A stretch of DNA of 64,000 nt from Delphinapterus leucas (taxonomy: Eukaryota; Chordata; Mammalia; Artiodactyla; Monodontidae), in NCBI RefSeq assembly GCF_002288925.2, contig NW_022098050.1, forward strand, positions 7,143,361 to 7,207,360, given 5' to 3'. Below the pieces are notes generated by a model that was not told where the DNA came from, did not search any database, and saw only the letters and a list, made by a program, of their open reading frames with translations. Made by a program: the position numbers and the translations under genes. This document shows, one piece after another, positions 23,890-35,919 of the stretch; within the stretch, counting starts at the first letter, position 1, and the number at the start of each line of letters is the position of its first letter.

Positions 23890-24185
23890 GCCAACAGATG
23901 GAGGCTCTGGCATTCCATCAGAGCTCAGCTCTGGAACCAGCGGCATCTCTCCCAGGCTATAGCTACGACTAAGAAGGCCTCTCCTCCAAGGCTTCAGCTC
24001 TCCTGAGCTGGAGGTCTGAGGGTGGTAGTGGCTTCCTGCTGTTGCTAGTCTTTGGGTGACTCAACGTCCTTTGTTTGTTCCCTAATTCTCACAATTTTGT
24101 AAGTAGACCTTAATTAAAGTCTCATCATTTGAGCCACTTGGGGTGAATTTTTCCTGCCAGGATCTGACTAATGCAACATGACTAC
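23890..24185 (+). mobile_element. LTR-like 3' end
   Basis: 'tcctgctgttgctagtcttt', 'ttaattaaagtctcatcatt', 'ttcctgccaggatctgacta' and terminal 'atgcaac' are the 3' end style of an old mammalian LTR. The hAT element lies just upstream and may split this LTR. Confidence 0.5.
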
Positions 24186-24189
24186 ATGC

Positions 24190-25174
24190 CTCACCTTGGC
24201 TGCATTCTTGAACAGACCCCATTTATGAGGTACACTAGTTTACGTTGGGCCAGAGTCTGCTGTACTGCCATGGGTAAAGGTGATTTGCCTGTTGGCTAGC
24301 TCAGTGGTCTTCACTGCTGAGTTAGTGTTCCCAGTCCAGGCTTTGTCCTTAAGAATAGCTAATCCCTTTCCATTGTTGAACCATCCTCAAAGTCCCAGCA
24401 TGCTCGATGACTGAGTCTTGTACATATTACACACGATGCCAGTAAATCTCCTTATACTTTTCTCTAGTAAAATATGATGAGTTTAGGAATCCCATGAGTT
24501 AAGCTGGTTTTAACCTCTCTGCTGGTGTCTAGATCAATTGCTTCTAAAACGAGTTGAAATAGTTTCTTCTTTCAAGTCTTGTACTATCAGAAGCACAAGT
24601 GAGTTTCTGGCTAGACTTGTAGGGTTTGGGATGGAATGGGGCTGCTATGACAGCAACTCTAAATCTGACTTCTTACAGTTTTTATTTGATGAGGTGACTT
24701 ATAAATCTCTTGTCTCACTATCCAAATAATCTGTGCTTGCTGGCATTTCTTTCTCTGGAAATTATAGAAGAAACTAATTTTTTACAATGTTGACTATAAC
24801 TCAGGTTGCTCCAAAGTTTTCCCAAGAATAAAAACATAATTTTCACATTTTCTGTTAGGTTTGCCGTCGAAGCATTAACTACAGAACATAAACTTGACCA
24901 AGAAAGATTATGAAAGGGACATTTCAAAAGGAGAAATACCCAAGTATGAAAGTCATATATGGTGACCTTGACCCCAATAATCTTGTTTCCCATCTTGCTT
25001 CTGCCTCTCTGTTAGACTGTTTAAGATTCCCTATACAGTAATTAGTTAAATAAAACCCTACACTCCCATTCAAGGTGAGTTATATACATTTTCAGAATGT
25101 AAGTGCTGTATTCTACAACATTGGTGGTTGTTTGTTACGTGAGTACAATGACATGAGGATAGTAAGTAATAAGC
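24190..25174. other. Unassigned DNA
   Basis: No repeat family or gene recognised. Two short open frames on opposite strands (24538-24993) have no family resemblance. Confidence 0.4.
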
Positions 25175-25345
25175 AAACTTAATAACTAACACTTACTTAG
25201 TTCTTTATAGTTTACAAAGCATTTCCTCATGTATTTCCTCATTGAAACTCATAATAACCCTGTAAGGTTAACTTCCGGTTTGCAAACGAGGATATTGAGG
25301 CTAACTTATTTGTTCAATGTAATATGTCTAGTAAGCTTTCATATT
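25175..25345 (-). mobile_element. MIR SINE
   Basis: Antisense MIR order: 'taacacttacttagttcttt', 'catttcctcatgtatttcct', 'ctcataataaccctgtaagg', 'aacgaggatattgaggctaa'. Core and 5' parts are present; age is ancient. Confidence 0.7.
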
Positions 25346-26220
25346 GTTAGTGAGCTCAAGGCTGGTGTGGAGTTGGGGGATTGGGACCTCCAAGAGGAAG
25401 AAACAGAAGTGTGGCAAACTGAACCAGCTTCAGAGAATAATACCATCAAGAACACGTAGGCAGGCTGATCCCAGGAGCTGACAGGTAGAGCAAGTTTGGG
25501 CATGCTTTAGGCAATAATCAGCATCAAGGGAGAGGCTACTCTAGATGATAAATCATGGCGGTGGAAATAATTAGACACTGAGTTATTCTGGAGTGTTCAG
25601 AAAAGAATTCTGGGTAGAAGCTCAGTGCCATGGACTGGGCTTACATGGGAGGCAGGGAAATGCCTATCAGTGATGTTAATTCTAGGTTCCACCCATGGAT
25701 GTGCTGACTTCTGTTGTATTGTATCCTGCCTCTATTCCATTGACTACCTCTATGCATAGGCACTTTCAGGGCCAGGGACAGGGATAATGAGGGCAAGAGA
25801 CATTAGGCAGGGGCTGAACCTGGAGGGGCAATGCTTAAGTCCTTTTCTTTCATAGCCTATGCAATTTCCATTGTCATGGATGGGGCAGGGCAGAAAATGA
25901 AGAAGAGGTAGAGACAAAAGTCAAGTGATCAGTTGGTGTACAGAGAGATGGGTCTAATCAGGAAAGGTTCATGGTGCAAGGGAATTTTTAGGTTTTTCTC
26001 AAAGGAAACAACACATGGCCTATTATTTGTTGTGACCCTTAATAAGGTTAACCGATAACGTTAATTGTCCTAAAGCCCAATCATATATTTTATCATCTTC
26101 TCCAGTTTGGCCAGCTTTCTTCCAATTTTACTTCTTTTCTAAAATATCTATTCTTAGTTCCAAAGACCGACTGAAGCAGATGATCCTGTCTCACATTTTC
26201 CATGGATATAAAAACTCTTT
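25346..26220. other. Unassigned DNA
   Basis: No recognised feature; ordinary composition, no long frame, no visible tandem structure. Confidence 0.4.
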
Positions 26221-26224
26221 AGAG

Positions 26225-26533
26225 CTGTACTGTTCGATATGGTAGCCATTAGCTACCTGTGGCTATTGAGTACTTGAAATGTGGCTACTCTTAACTAAGA
26301 TATACCACAAGTGTAAAATATATAATGGATTTTGAAGACTTAGTATGAAAAAAATGTAAACTCTCATTAATTTTGATATTGATTACATGTTGAAATAATA
26401 CTATTTTGGAGATATTGGGTTAAGTAAAATATATTAAAATTAATTCCACCTGTTTCTTTTGACTTTTTACTGCAACTACAAGAAAATTTTAAATTACATA
26501 AGTAGCTAATGTTATATTTCTACTGGACAGTAC
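26225..26533 (-). mobile_element. hAT-Charlie non-autonomous element, near full length
   Basis: Both ends carry the inverted core gtactgtYc: left 'ctgtactgttcgatatgg', right 'tctactggacagtac'. The body reads 'ctgtggctattgagtacttg', 'gattacatgttgaaataata' and 'aattccacctgtttcttttg', the order of a Charlie-group MER element. Flanks ctttagag/ctttaagg are a plausible decayed 8-bp TSD. Confidence 0.75.
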
Positions 26534-26539
26534 TTTAAG

Positions 26540-27429
26540 GAGAAGCACCAAGTTCCTAAAGGGTTGCTCCCTTTCAGCCTTTGCCAAATAATTCTCTGCC
26601 CTGTAGGCCAGTTCTAACAAGTCAAATAATGCAGATTTCATAATTGGAAGGAAGGCTGCAAGTTATTTGGAAATTAGGTGATGAAACTGCAATAGAATCA
26701 TAACTCCTGCATGACAGTTTGCTTTCCTGAGCCTTTCTTATTCCAAATGGAATAGTCACTGCTCTGTTCTCTCCTCTAGTTAATTTACATCTTATTTTCT
26801 TTCTGTCAGAAGTGTCATTTCCTGTGATTGATGAAACCGTCTTTGCTAAGTGCAAAAACAAGGCCAGTACGTTATTCAAACTGGATTCACTACAAATATT
26901 TTCATCCTCTGGATTGGGAAGAATTCATATATTTGCTTGGAAACCCTTTAAAAAAAACCACAATGTTTGGTTACTTTCAGAAATTGAAATCAAGGCTACA
27001 GGAACAAAAAATATCATTACCATTACAAATATGAAAAAAATTGAGACATTATCTGGCAGAACAATTTTTCTTTAATCCTAGGTCAAGTTTATACATGGCC
27101 TCTGAATTTGCCATTTTTTGACTCAAGGGCTTTAGGGTCAACCGAATGATGGGTTTCTATACAATAAATTAGATTGGCAGTGCAATAGAGTTAATTCGCT
27201 TGGAGTTGATTCAGTTTTTAGACGTGATTTTATAAGCCTGTAGCCTTCATTTATGAACACATCTAAGTAAGTAACAGCAATGTTAGAACTTTATAATTGT
27301 TATTACCTGAAAATAAGGAAGACATGTTAACCAAAAGGAAACGGACCTTTTCTCTTTAAGAGGCAACTGGGGCCAACCACATGGTTTTACATGCTCCCAT
27401 GATGCCTTTTTCCTGCTTTTCTTGAGTTT
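26540..27429. other. Unassigned DNA
   Basis: No repeat family recognised. Overlapping short frames at 26622-27075 on both strands show no family resemblance. Confidence 0.4.
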
Positions 27430-29267
27430 CTTTTAAAATTATCTTTATTGAATTTATTAAAATGTCAGTAGCTCAGACTTATTATTTTGTATTATTTTAA
27501 GTTGCATATAGAAAAATTCACTTTATATTTTTAACACAGGCATAGATTTTTGTAACCACCACTAACAGGATATAGAAAAATTCCAACACCCCTCAACATT
27601 CCCTTTTGCTAACTCTGCATTCCAACACTCCTTCTGTGCACAATCCCTGGCAACCACTGAGGGATTCTATGTTCCTATAATTTTGCCTTTTAGAGAATAC
27701 CATATAAATGGAATCATATAGTACGTAACCTTTGGAGACTGATTTCTTCTAATTAGCATAATGTATTTGAGGATTCATTCATGTTGTTGCAACTATCAAT
27801 AGTTTGTTCCTTTTTATTGCTGACTACAACAGTATGTTTATCCATTCACTTAATGAGGGATATTTGGGTTGCTTCCAGATTTTGGTGACTACAAATAATG
27901 TTGCTATAAATGTTCATGTACAGGTTTTTGTGTGAACATAAGTTTCATTTCTCTAGAGTAAATACCTAGGAGTGGGAATGCTGGGTCATATGGTAAGTGT
28001 ATATTTAAATTTATAAGATTTTGCCAAACTGTTTTTCAGAGTGGCTGTGTCATTTTGCATTCCCCCCAGCAACATATGAGAGTTTCAGTTGCTTTGCAGC
28101 CTCACTGGCACTAGGTATCATCAGTATTTTTTATTTTAGCCACTCTGATAGAGGGGTATAATGGTATCTCATGTTAGCTTTAATTTGCATATCTTTAATG
28201 ATTAATGATGTTGAGCATCTTTTCATGTGATTATTTGTCATCCATGTATCTTCTTTGGTGAAATGTCTATTCAAATCTTTTGCCCAGTTTTAAAAATTGG
28301 GTTGTTTATTTTCTTACAGAGTTTTGAGATATAAGTCTTTTGTCAGATATGTGACTTTCAAATATTTTTCTCAGTCTCTGGCCTGTCTTTTCATTTACTT
28401 TATAGTATCTTTCACAGTGCAAAATTTTTAAATTTGGGAGATGTTCATTTTTTAAACTTTTTCTTTTATGGACTTTTAGGGTGCTTTTTGTGTCATATCT
28501 AAGAAGTCTTTGTGTAATCTAAGGCCACAGGGAGTTTCTCCTATGTTTTCTTCTAAGAGTTTGGGTATTTGATCCATTTTGAGGGTTTTTGTTTTTGTTT
28601 TGTTTTTTGTATACAGTGTAAAGTACAGGTCAAGGTTCATTTTTTTTTCTTCATATGGATGTGTAATCGCTCCAGCACCATTTGTTGAAGACTGTCCTTT
28701 CTCTACTGAATTGCCTTTGCAACTTTGTCAAAAGTCAGTCGACCACATTTATATGGGTCTATTTCAGGAATATTTTTCCCATTGATCTATATGTCTATCC
28801 TTCATCTATCCTTTTGGTCAATATCAATCTGTCTTGATTATTGTAGCCTTAGAGTATGTTTTAATATTGGGTAGTGTGAGTCCTTCAAATTTGTTGTTTG
28901 TAAAAGTTGTTTTGGTTATTCTACTTCTTTTACCTTTCCATAAAAATTTTAGAATCAGCTTGTCTATATGTATAAAGAATCCTAATGGAATTTTCATTGG
29001 GATTGCTTAAAATATAAAGACCAGTTGGGGGAGAATTGACATTTTAACTATACTGAGTCTGCCAATATATGAACATGTGTCTCTCCATTATTTAGTTCTT
29101 CTTGAGAAGAGTTCTTTCATTAGCAGTTTTCCACATATAGATCCTATCCATTTTTTAGAGATTTATATTTAACTATTTAATATGTTTTAGTGCTATTATA
29201 AATGCTAATTATCTTTAAATTTAAAATTCTAGCTGACCATTGCTGGTATATGGGACTGCAATTGTCC

Positions 29268-29457
29268 ATTTTTTTTTTTTTGCGGTACGCGGGCCTCTCA
29301 CTGTTGTGGCCTCTCCCGTTGCGGAGCACAGGCTCAGCGGCCACGGCCCACGGGCCCAGCCGCTCCGCGGCATGTGGGATCTTCCCGAACCGGGGCATGA
29401 ACCCGTGTCCCCTGCATCGGCAGGCGGACTCTCAACCACTGCACCACCAGGGAAGCT
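29268..29457 (-). mobile_element. CHR SINE, short cetacean form
   Basis: T-tail, 'gcggtacgcgggcctctcac', 'ccgctccgcggcatgtggga', 'aacccgtgtcccctgcatcg' and head 'ccaccagggaag'. TSD ctgcaattgtc (29256-29266) / ctgcaattctc (29458-29468). A short internal deletion (caggctcagcggccacgg, lacking ccggacgcg) distinguishes this copy from its neighbours. Confidence 0.95.
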
Positions 29458-30599
29458 CTGCAATTCTCTTTTGTATATCAACTTTCTATCCTATGACTCT
29501 GCTATGCTTGCTTATTATTGCCAGGAGATTTTTTGGTAGATTCTTTGGGATTTTATGCATAGGTAATCATGTCAGATGCAAAGAATGTCTTCCTTTCCAA
29601 TCTATATACATTTATTTCTTATTCTTGTCTTCTTGCACTACCTAGGACTTTCAGTAGGATGTTGAATAGGAGTTGTGAGAGAAAACATCCTTGCCTTGTT
29701 CCTGATTTGGGCGGAAAGTGTCCATACTTAAGTCCAGTCTCAAGTATGATAGTAGCTGTGGATACCTTGTAGATGTTCTTTATCAAGTTGAAGAAGTTTC
29801 CCTCTATTTCTAGTTTGCTGAGAGTTTTTATTACAAATGGGTTCTGGATCTGTCAAATGCTTTTTCTGCATTTATTGATATAATCATATGCTTTTACTTT
29901 TTTAGCCTGCTGATGTTATAGATTATATTGATTTAATTTTGAACATTGAACCAACCTTGCATTCCTGGAATAAATCCCATTTGGTCATGACGTATACTTT
30001 TTTTACACATTGTTGAATTCAACTTGTTAATATTTTGTTCAGGATTTTTGCATCTACGTTCATGAGAGATACTGGTCTGTAGCTTTCTGTTCTTCCAGTG
30101 TCTTTTTCTGGTTTTAGTATTGGGACAATGCTGGCCTCCTAGAATGAACTAGGAAGTATTTCCTTTGCTCCTATTTTCTGGAAGATATTTTGGAAATTGG
30201 TATAATTTCTTCCTTAAATATTTGGTAGAATTCACCAGTGAAATTATCTGCATCTGGTGCTTTCTTTTAAAAGATTATTAATTGTTGACAGTTTTTCTGA
30301 TAGGGTTATTCAGCATACCTATTTTTCCTTTTGTAAGTTTTGGTAGTTTACATCTTAATAGGAGTAGGTCCATTTCATCTAAGGTATCAATATGTAGGCA
30401 TAGAGTTGTTCATAGTATTCATTTATTGTCCATTTAATTTCCATGGAATCAGTAGTGATGGTCCATCTTTCATCTCTGATATTAGCAACTTATGTCTTCT
30501 CTTTTTCTCTTGGTTAACCTGGCTAGAGGTTTATTAACTTTATTGATCTTTTCAAAGAACCAGCATTTGGTTTTGTTGATTTTCCCTCTTAATTTCTTG

Positions 30600-30809
30600 G
30601 GTTTTTTTTTTTGTGTGTGTGGTATGTGGGCCTCTCACTGTTGTGGCCTCTCCCGCTGCGGAGCACAGGCTCCGGACGCGCAGGCCCAGTGGCTATGGCT
30701 CACGGGCCCAGCCGCTCCGCGGCACGTGGGCTCCTCCTGGACCGGGGCAAGAACCTGTGTCCCCTGCATCAGCAGGCGGACTCTCAACCACTGTGCCACC
30801 AGGGAAGCC
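30600..30809 (-). mobile_element. CHR SINE, short cetacean form
   Basis: T-rich tail with a tgtgtgtgtgg segment, 'ctccggacgcgcaggcccag', 'ccgctccgcggcacgtgggc', head 'ccaccagggaagcc'. Perfect 12-bp TSD cttaatttcttg at 30588-30599 and 30810-30821, inside L1 ORF2. Confidence 0.95.
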
Positions 30810-31099
30810 CTTAATTTCTTGTTTTTAATTTCACTGATTTCTGCTCCAATTTTTATTATTTCTTTCCTTCTCCTCGCTTTAGTCTTAAATTGTTCTTCTT
30901 TCTTTAGTTTTCTAATGTGGATCCTTAGGTTACTGATTTTAGATCTTTATTCTTTTCTAATATATGTATGTAATGCTACAAATTTCCCTCTACACACTGT
31001 TTCTGCTGCATCCTTTTGATAAGTTGTATCTTTATTTTTATTTGATTCCACATGTAAATCCTGAACATATTTTGTTAGATTTATACCTGTGTACTTCAT

Positions 31100-31109
31100 G
31101 GGGGGGGGG
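31100..31109 (+). repeat. G10 homopolymer
   Basis: Ten consecutive G within L1 ORF2-derived sequence where the L1 consensus has only a short G/T stretch; a local expansion. Confidence 0.9.
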
Positions 31110-32643
31110 CTATTGTAAATGGTATTGTTTTTAAATTTTAGTTTCCAGTTGTTCATTGTTAGTGTACAAATATATAGTTGTGTGAACATTGACCTTGTAT
31201 CTGTGACCTTGCCAAATTCACTTACTAATTTTAAGTGCTTTTCTGAAGGTTACCTGGGATTTTCTATGTAGACAATCATGTCATCTGGGAATATGGATAG
31301 TTTTATTTATTCCTCCCCATTCTATATGCCTTTTATTTCTTTTTCTTGATTCACTGTACTTGCTAGTACTTCCAGTATGATACTGAGTAGGAGTGATGAG
31401 AGTGGCATTGTTGTCTTGATCCCAATCATAGGGAGGAAGCATTCAGTCTTTTACCACTAAATATGATGTATGTTATAGGGTTTTTATAGATGCCTTTTTA
31501 TCAGATTGAGAAATTACCTTTTATATCTTATTTGCTGAGTTTTTATCATGACTGGATGCTGAATTTTGTCAGGTGATTTCTCTGCCTCTTTTGACATAAT
31601 CATGTTTTTTCTTTAGTCTGTTAACGTAGTGGATTACATAGATTGATTTTAAAATGTTGAACTGTCCTTGCATTCCTGAGGATAAACCCCCTTGGTTATG
31701 ATGTACTGTTCTTTTAATATATTGCTGGGTTAAATAGGTAAGATTTTGCTGAAGATTTTTGCATCTACTTCAGAAGAGGTATTGATCTGAAATTCTCTTT
31801 TCTTGTATTGTTTTTTTTGTTTCTGATATCAGAGTAATGGTGGCTCATCAAATGAGTTGAGGTGTCCCCTTATCTTAAATGCTTAGTAGAATTCTATAGT
31901 GAAATTACCTGTGTCTCGAGTTTTCTTTTTTGGAAGAATTTTAACTATGAATTCAATTTCATTACTAGATATAAGGCTATTCAAGTTATTTATATTTTTC
32001 TTGCGGTGAGTTTTGGTAGGTTTTGTTTTCTAAGGAATTGGTCAGTTTTGTCTAACCTGTCATATTTATGTGCATAGAATTGTTTTCAGCATTCCTTCAT
32101 TTTCCTTTAATGTCTGTGAGTTGGTAGCACTATCTCCTCTAATTTCCAGTAATTTTCATATGTGTCTTCTCTCTTTTACCTGATCATCAAGCTACAGGTT
32201 TATTGGTTTTACTGATTTTTTCCACAGTATCAGCTTTTGGTTTAATTGATTTTCTCTGTTGTTGTACTGTTCTCAATTTTATTAATTTATTTTCTTCTCT
32301 TTACTATTTCCCTCTGCTTGCTTTAGGTTTAGTTGTCTTCTTTTTCTGGTTTCTTAATGTGGCACCTGAAAATATTGATTTGAGATCCTTCTTTTCTAAT
32401 ATAAACATTTAATGCTGCATTTTTTTTTCCTGAGCATTACTCTGGGTACATTTCACATATTGGGGTACACTTGATTTCTGTTTTTATTCAGCTTAAAATA
32501 TTTTCTAATTTTCTTGAGACTTCCTCTTTGAACCATGGATTATATACTAGTGTGTTGTTTAATTTCCAGGTGTTTGGAGAGTTTTCCAGACATCCTTCTG
32601 TTAGGGTGTCAATTTCTAGTTTAATCATATCATGGTCAGAGAA

Positions 32644-32878
32644 TTTTTTGTTTGTTTGTTTGTTTTGTTTTGTTTTGTTTTGTTTTTTGGTACGCGGGCC
32701 TCTCACTGTTGTGGCCTCTCCCATTGCGGAGCACAGGCTCTGGACGCGCAGGCTCAGCGGCCATGGCTCACGGGCCCAGCCGCTCCGTGGCATGTGGGAT
32801 CCTCCCGGACCGGGGCACGAACCCGTGTCCCCTGCATCGGCAGGCGGACTCTCAACCACTGCGCCACCAGGGAAGCCC
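32644..32878 (-). mobile_element. CHR SINE, short cetacean form
   Basis: Long T-rich tail of tttg and ttttg units (32644-32688), then 'tacgcgggcctctcactgtt', 'ctggacgcgcaggctcagcg', 'aacccgtgtcccctgcatcg' and head 'ccaccagggaagcc'. A diverged TSD is possible (tatcatggtc before, tatcactgtc after) but not certain. Confidence 0.93.
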
Positions 32879-34583
32879 CCTATCACTGTCTTTTAATTGG
32901 TTTGTTTAAACCATTTATATTTAATGAAATTACAGACATAGTTGTATTTTATTATTAGTTTCTGCTTTTCTCTTATGGTTTTCATTCCTTTGGTTTCCCT
33001 TACTTGCCTTGTTTGAGTTATTCAAATACTTTTTAGAATTCCATTTAAATCTCCATTGAGTTTTTCGTGATATGTCTTTGAATTATTTCTTTAGTGATTG
33101 CTGTAGGGAATACAATAAATGCATCAAACTTTACGCAATCTAATTAGCATTAATATCTTACCATGTCACAAAAAATAAAGAAAATGTATAAGTATTTGGT
33201 CATTTTAGTCTTCCTCCTTTCAAAAGTTTTCATATGTATTATGTCTACCTACAGTGAAAATACCATCAGAGAGCATTATGATTTTTGCTTTTGACAAGCA
33301 CTATATTGTTTAACCAAGTTAAGGGACAAAAATGATCTCTTTTATTTAGGCAGATATTTACCACCTCTGCTGCTATTCTGTCATTACTGATTTTTCAGGT
33401 TTCCTTTAGTCATTATTTCCTTTGTACTTGACAAATCTCTGTAAAGCAAGTTTATTAGTGATGAATTCTCTTAGGTTTCCTTCATTTGAGAACATCTTTG
33501 TTTTCCCTTTATTCCTGAAGGATATTTTCACAGGGTATAGAATTCTGGGTTGACAGGCAGATCTTTTCTTTCAGCACTTTAAAAATATTGTTGCACTGGT
33601 TTTCGGTCTCCATGGTTTCTGATGAAAAATTCTGCACTCATTTGGATCTTTGTTCTCTATATGTAATACATTGTTTCTCTTTGGCTGCTTTTCAGATTTT
33701 ATTTTAATCTTTGATTTCCATCAGTTTATTTATGATGTGTATAGGCATAGTTTTCTGAGTTTATTCTCTTTGGGTTTCTTAGGTTTCTATATTTTGTCTT
33801 CCACAAAATTTGGAGAGTTTTCACTCACTATATATTCAAATATTTTTCTGGTCATATCTCTTTCTCCTTTCCTTCTAGAAATTCAATGATATAAATGTTA
33901 GACCTTTTGATATTGTCTCACAGGCCTCTGAGGCTCTGTTTTTTTTTTAATCTCTACTTTTCAGATTGTATAATTTCTATTGATGTATCTTCAAATTTAC
34001 TAATTCTTTCCTCTGGTTCCATTCTTTTATTAAGCCCTTCCAATTTTTTATTTCTGTTATTAGAGCTTTCAGTTTTAGGATTTCCATTTGGTTCATTTAT
34101 ATAGCTCCAGTTTCTCAGATGAGAGCTTATATCTTTCCATTTCTTTCAAGAGTATTCATCCTTACTTCTTGTGGCATGGTTATAATAGCTGCTCTGAAAT
34201 CTTGTAATTGCAATATTTTGTTATGTCAAGGTTAGCATCTCTTGATTGCTTTTTCCTCTGACAGTTCTTCAGATTGTCTGATTCTTTGTATGCTGAGTAA
34301 TTTTGGACTGTATTCAGACATTTTGAATACCATGAGACTCTGATTCCTATAAAAATCTTCCAGAGAATGTTATTTAAAAATTTTGTTTCAGCCAGCAGTT
34401 AACCTTGTTGAATCTAGACTGCAAGTCCTGAACCAGCTTCTGTGGTGTATGGTTCCAATGTCAGTTTAATCTTCAAAGCCATTGCAGTGCTCTTCCAGTC
34501 TGTACCCCTTTGCCTGTTCTTAGTGTCAGTCTGAGACCTGGGCGGTGATATATGGTGTAGTTGAGTTTAAAAAGCCTTTGCTT

Positions 34584-34918
34584 GGACTTCCCTGGTGATG
34601 CAGTGGTTAAGAATTCACCTGCCAATGCAGGGGACACAGGTTCGAGCCCTGGTCCGGGAAGATCCCACGTGCCGCGGAGCAATTAAGTCCGTGTGCCACA
34701 ACCACTGAGCCTGCACTCTAGAGCCTGCAAGCCACAACTATTGAGCCTGTGTGCCACAACTACTGAAGTCTGTGCGCCTAGAGCCTGTGCTCTGCAACAA
34801 GAGAAGCCACCACAATGAGAAGCCCGCGCACCTCAATGAAGAGTAGCCTCCACTCACCACGACTAGAAAAAGCCCACACACAGCAACAAAGACCCAACAC
34901 AGCCAAAAATAAATAAAT
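34584..34918 (+). mobile_element. CHR SINE, long form, carrying an L1 in its A-rich tail
   Basis: Sense CHR: 'ggacttccctggtgatgcag', 'cacaggttcgagccctgg', 'gacccaacacagccaaaa'. Its own TSD tttaaaaagcctttgct lies at 34566-34582 and, after the nested L1, at 35636-35652 (17/17 identical). The rest of its A/T tail continues at 35594-35635 beyond the L1. The host sequence is the old antisense L1. Confidence 0.93.
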
Positions 34919-35593
34919 TAGGTTGCTTCCATGTCCTGGCTATTGTAAATAGAGCTGCAGTCAACATTGTGGTACATCAACAGATGAATGGATAAAGAAC
35001 ATGTGGCACATACATACAATGGAATATTACTCAGCCATAAAAAGGAACGAAATTAAGTTATTTGTAGTGAGGTGGGTGGACCTAGAGTCTGTCATACAGA
35101 GTGAAGTAAGTCAGAAAGAGAAAAACAAATACCGTATACTAACACATATATGTGGGATCTAAAAAATAAAAAAAGTTCACGGAATACCTAGGGGCAAGAC
35201 GGGAATAAAGACACAGACCTACTAGAAAATGGACTTGAGGACATGGGGAGGGGTAAGGGTAAGCTGGGACAAAGTGAGAGAGTGGTAGTGTATATATTGA
35301 CATATATACACTACCACATGTAAAATAGATAGGTAGTGGGAAGCAGTCACATAGCACAGGGAGATCAGCTCCGTGCTTTGTGACCACCTAGAGGGATGAG
35401 GTAGGGAGGGTGGGAGGGAGGAAGACGCAAGAGGGAGGAGATATTGGGATATATGTATATGTATAACTGATTCACTTCGTTATAAAGCAGAAACTAACAC
35501 ACCATTGTAAAGCAATTATACTCCAATAAAGACGTTAAAAAAAATAAAAGCCATAGAAGTTCATGGAAAAAAAACAAAACAAAACAAAACAAA
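34919..35593 (+). mobile_element. 5'-inverted L1 inserted in the SINE tail
   Basis: The first ~57 bases (ggttgcttccatgtcctggc...) are antisense L1. From about 34977 (caacagatgaatggataaag) the sequence is sense L1 through 'ttactcagccataaaaagga' to 'actccaataaagacgtt'. Such 5' inversion is the signature of twin priming. TSD from the SINE tail: ccaaaaataaataaat (34903-34918) / cccaaaataaataaat (35594-35609). After the first A-run (35537-35549) come 17 extra bases and a second A-rich (aaaac)n tail. Confidence 0.9.
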
Positions 35594-35713
35594 CCCAAAA
35601 TAAATAAATATATTAATTTATTAATTAATTAATTTTTTAAAAAGCCTTTGCTGTATTCATTACAGCTGGTTTCACACACGAGCAGTTTGGGTCTGAGCTA
35701 GTATTTCATAAGC

Positions 35714-35919
35714 TTTTTTTTTTTTTTTTGGTACGCGGGCCTCTCATTGTTGTGGCCTCTCCCGTTGCGGAGCACAGGCTCCGGACGCGCAGGCTCAGTG
35801 GCCATGGCTCACGGACCCAGCCACTCCGCAGCATGTGGGATCTTCCCGGACCGGGGCACGAGCCCGTGTCCACTGCATCGGCAGGGGGACTCTCAACCAC
35901 TGCGCCACCAGGGAAGCCC
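35714..35919 (-). mobile_element. CHR SINE, short cetacean form
   Basis: T17 tail, 'tacgcgggcctctcattgtt', 'ctccggacgcgcaggctcag', 'gagcccgtgtccactgcatc' and head 'ccaccagggaagcc'. TSD cataagc, extendable to cataagcttt/cataagcatt (35707-35716 and 35920-35929). Confidence 0.95.

Larger units (their letters stand above)
27430..31045 (-). mobile_element. Ancient antisense L1, 3' UTR and ORF2, with two SINEs inside
   Basis: 3' UTR from about 27430 (ccactaacaggatatagaaa), then ORF2: 'gtgggaatgctgggtcatat' (27975), 'ccagcaccatttgttgaaga' (28672), 'gttgaataggagttgtgaga' (29660), 'ctttttctgcatttattgat' (29860) and 'aaccagcatttggttttgtt' (30558). All frames are broken. Two short CHR SINEs at 29268 and 30600 interrupt it. 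At about 31046 the sequence returns to an ORF2 position already passed. Confidence 0.88.

Noticed and set aside
32471..32958. Several long overlapping frames (up to 141 codons)
   Set aside because: All are translations of the SINE at 32644 in different frames. The same peptides recur at 29202, 30492, 35728 and 62437.
34566..35652. SINE-L1 chimera made by template switching in one event
   Set aside because: At first the shared 17-bp TSD suggested a single chimeric insertion. The SINE tail is repeated on both sides of the L1 (34903-34918 and 35594-35609), so a later L1 insertion into the SINE tail explains the data better.
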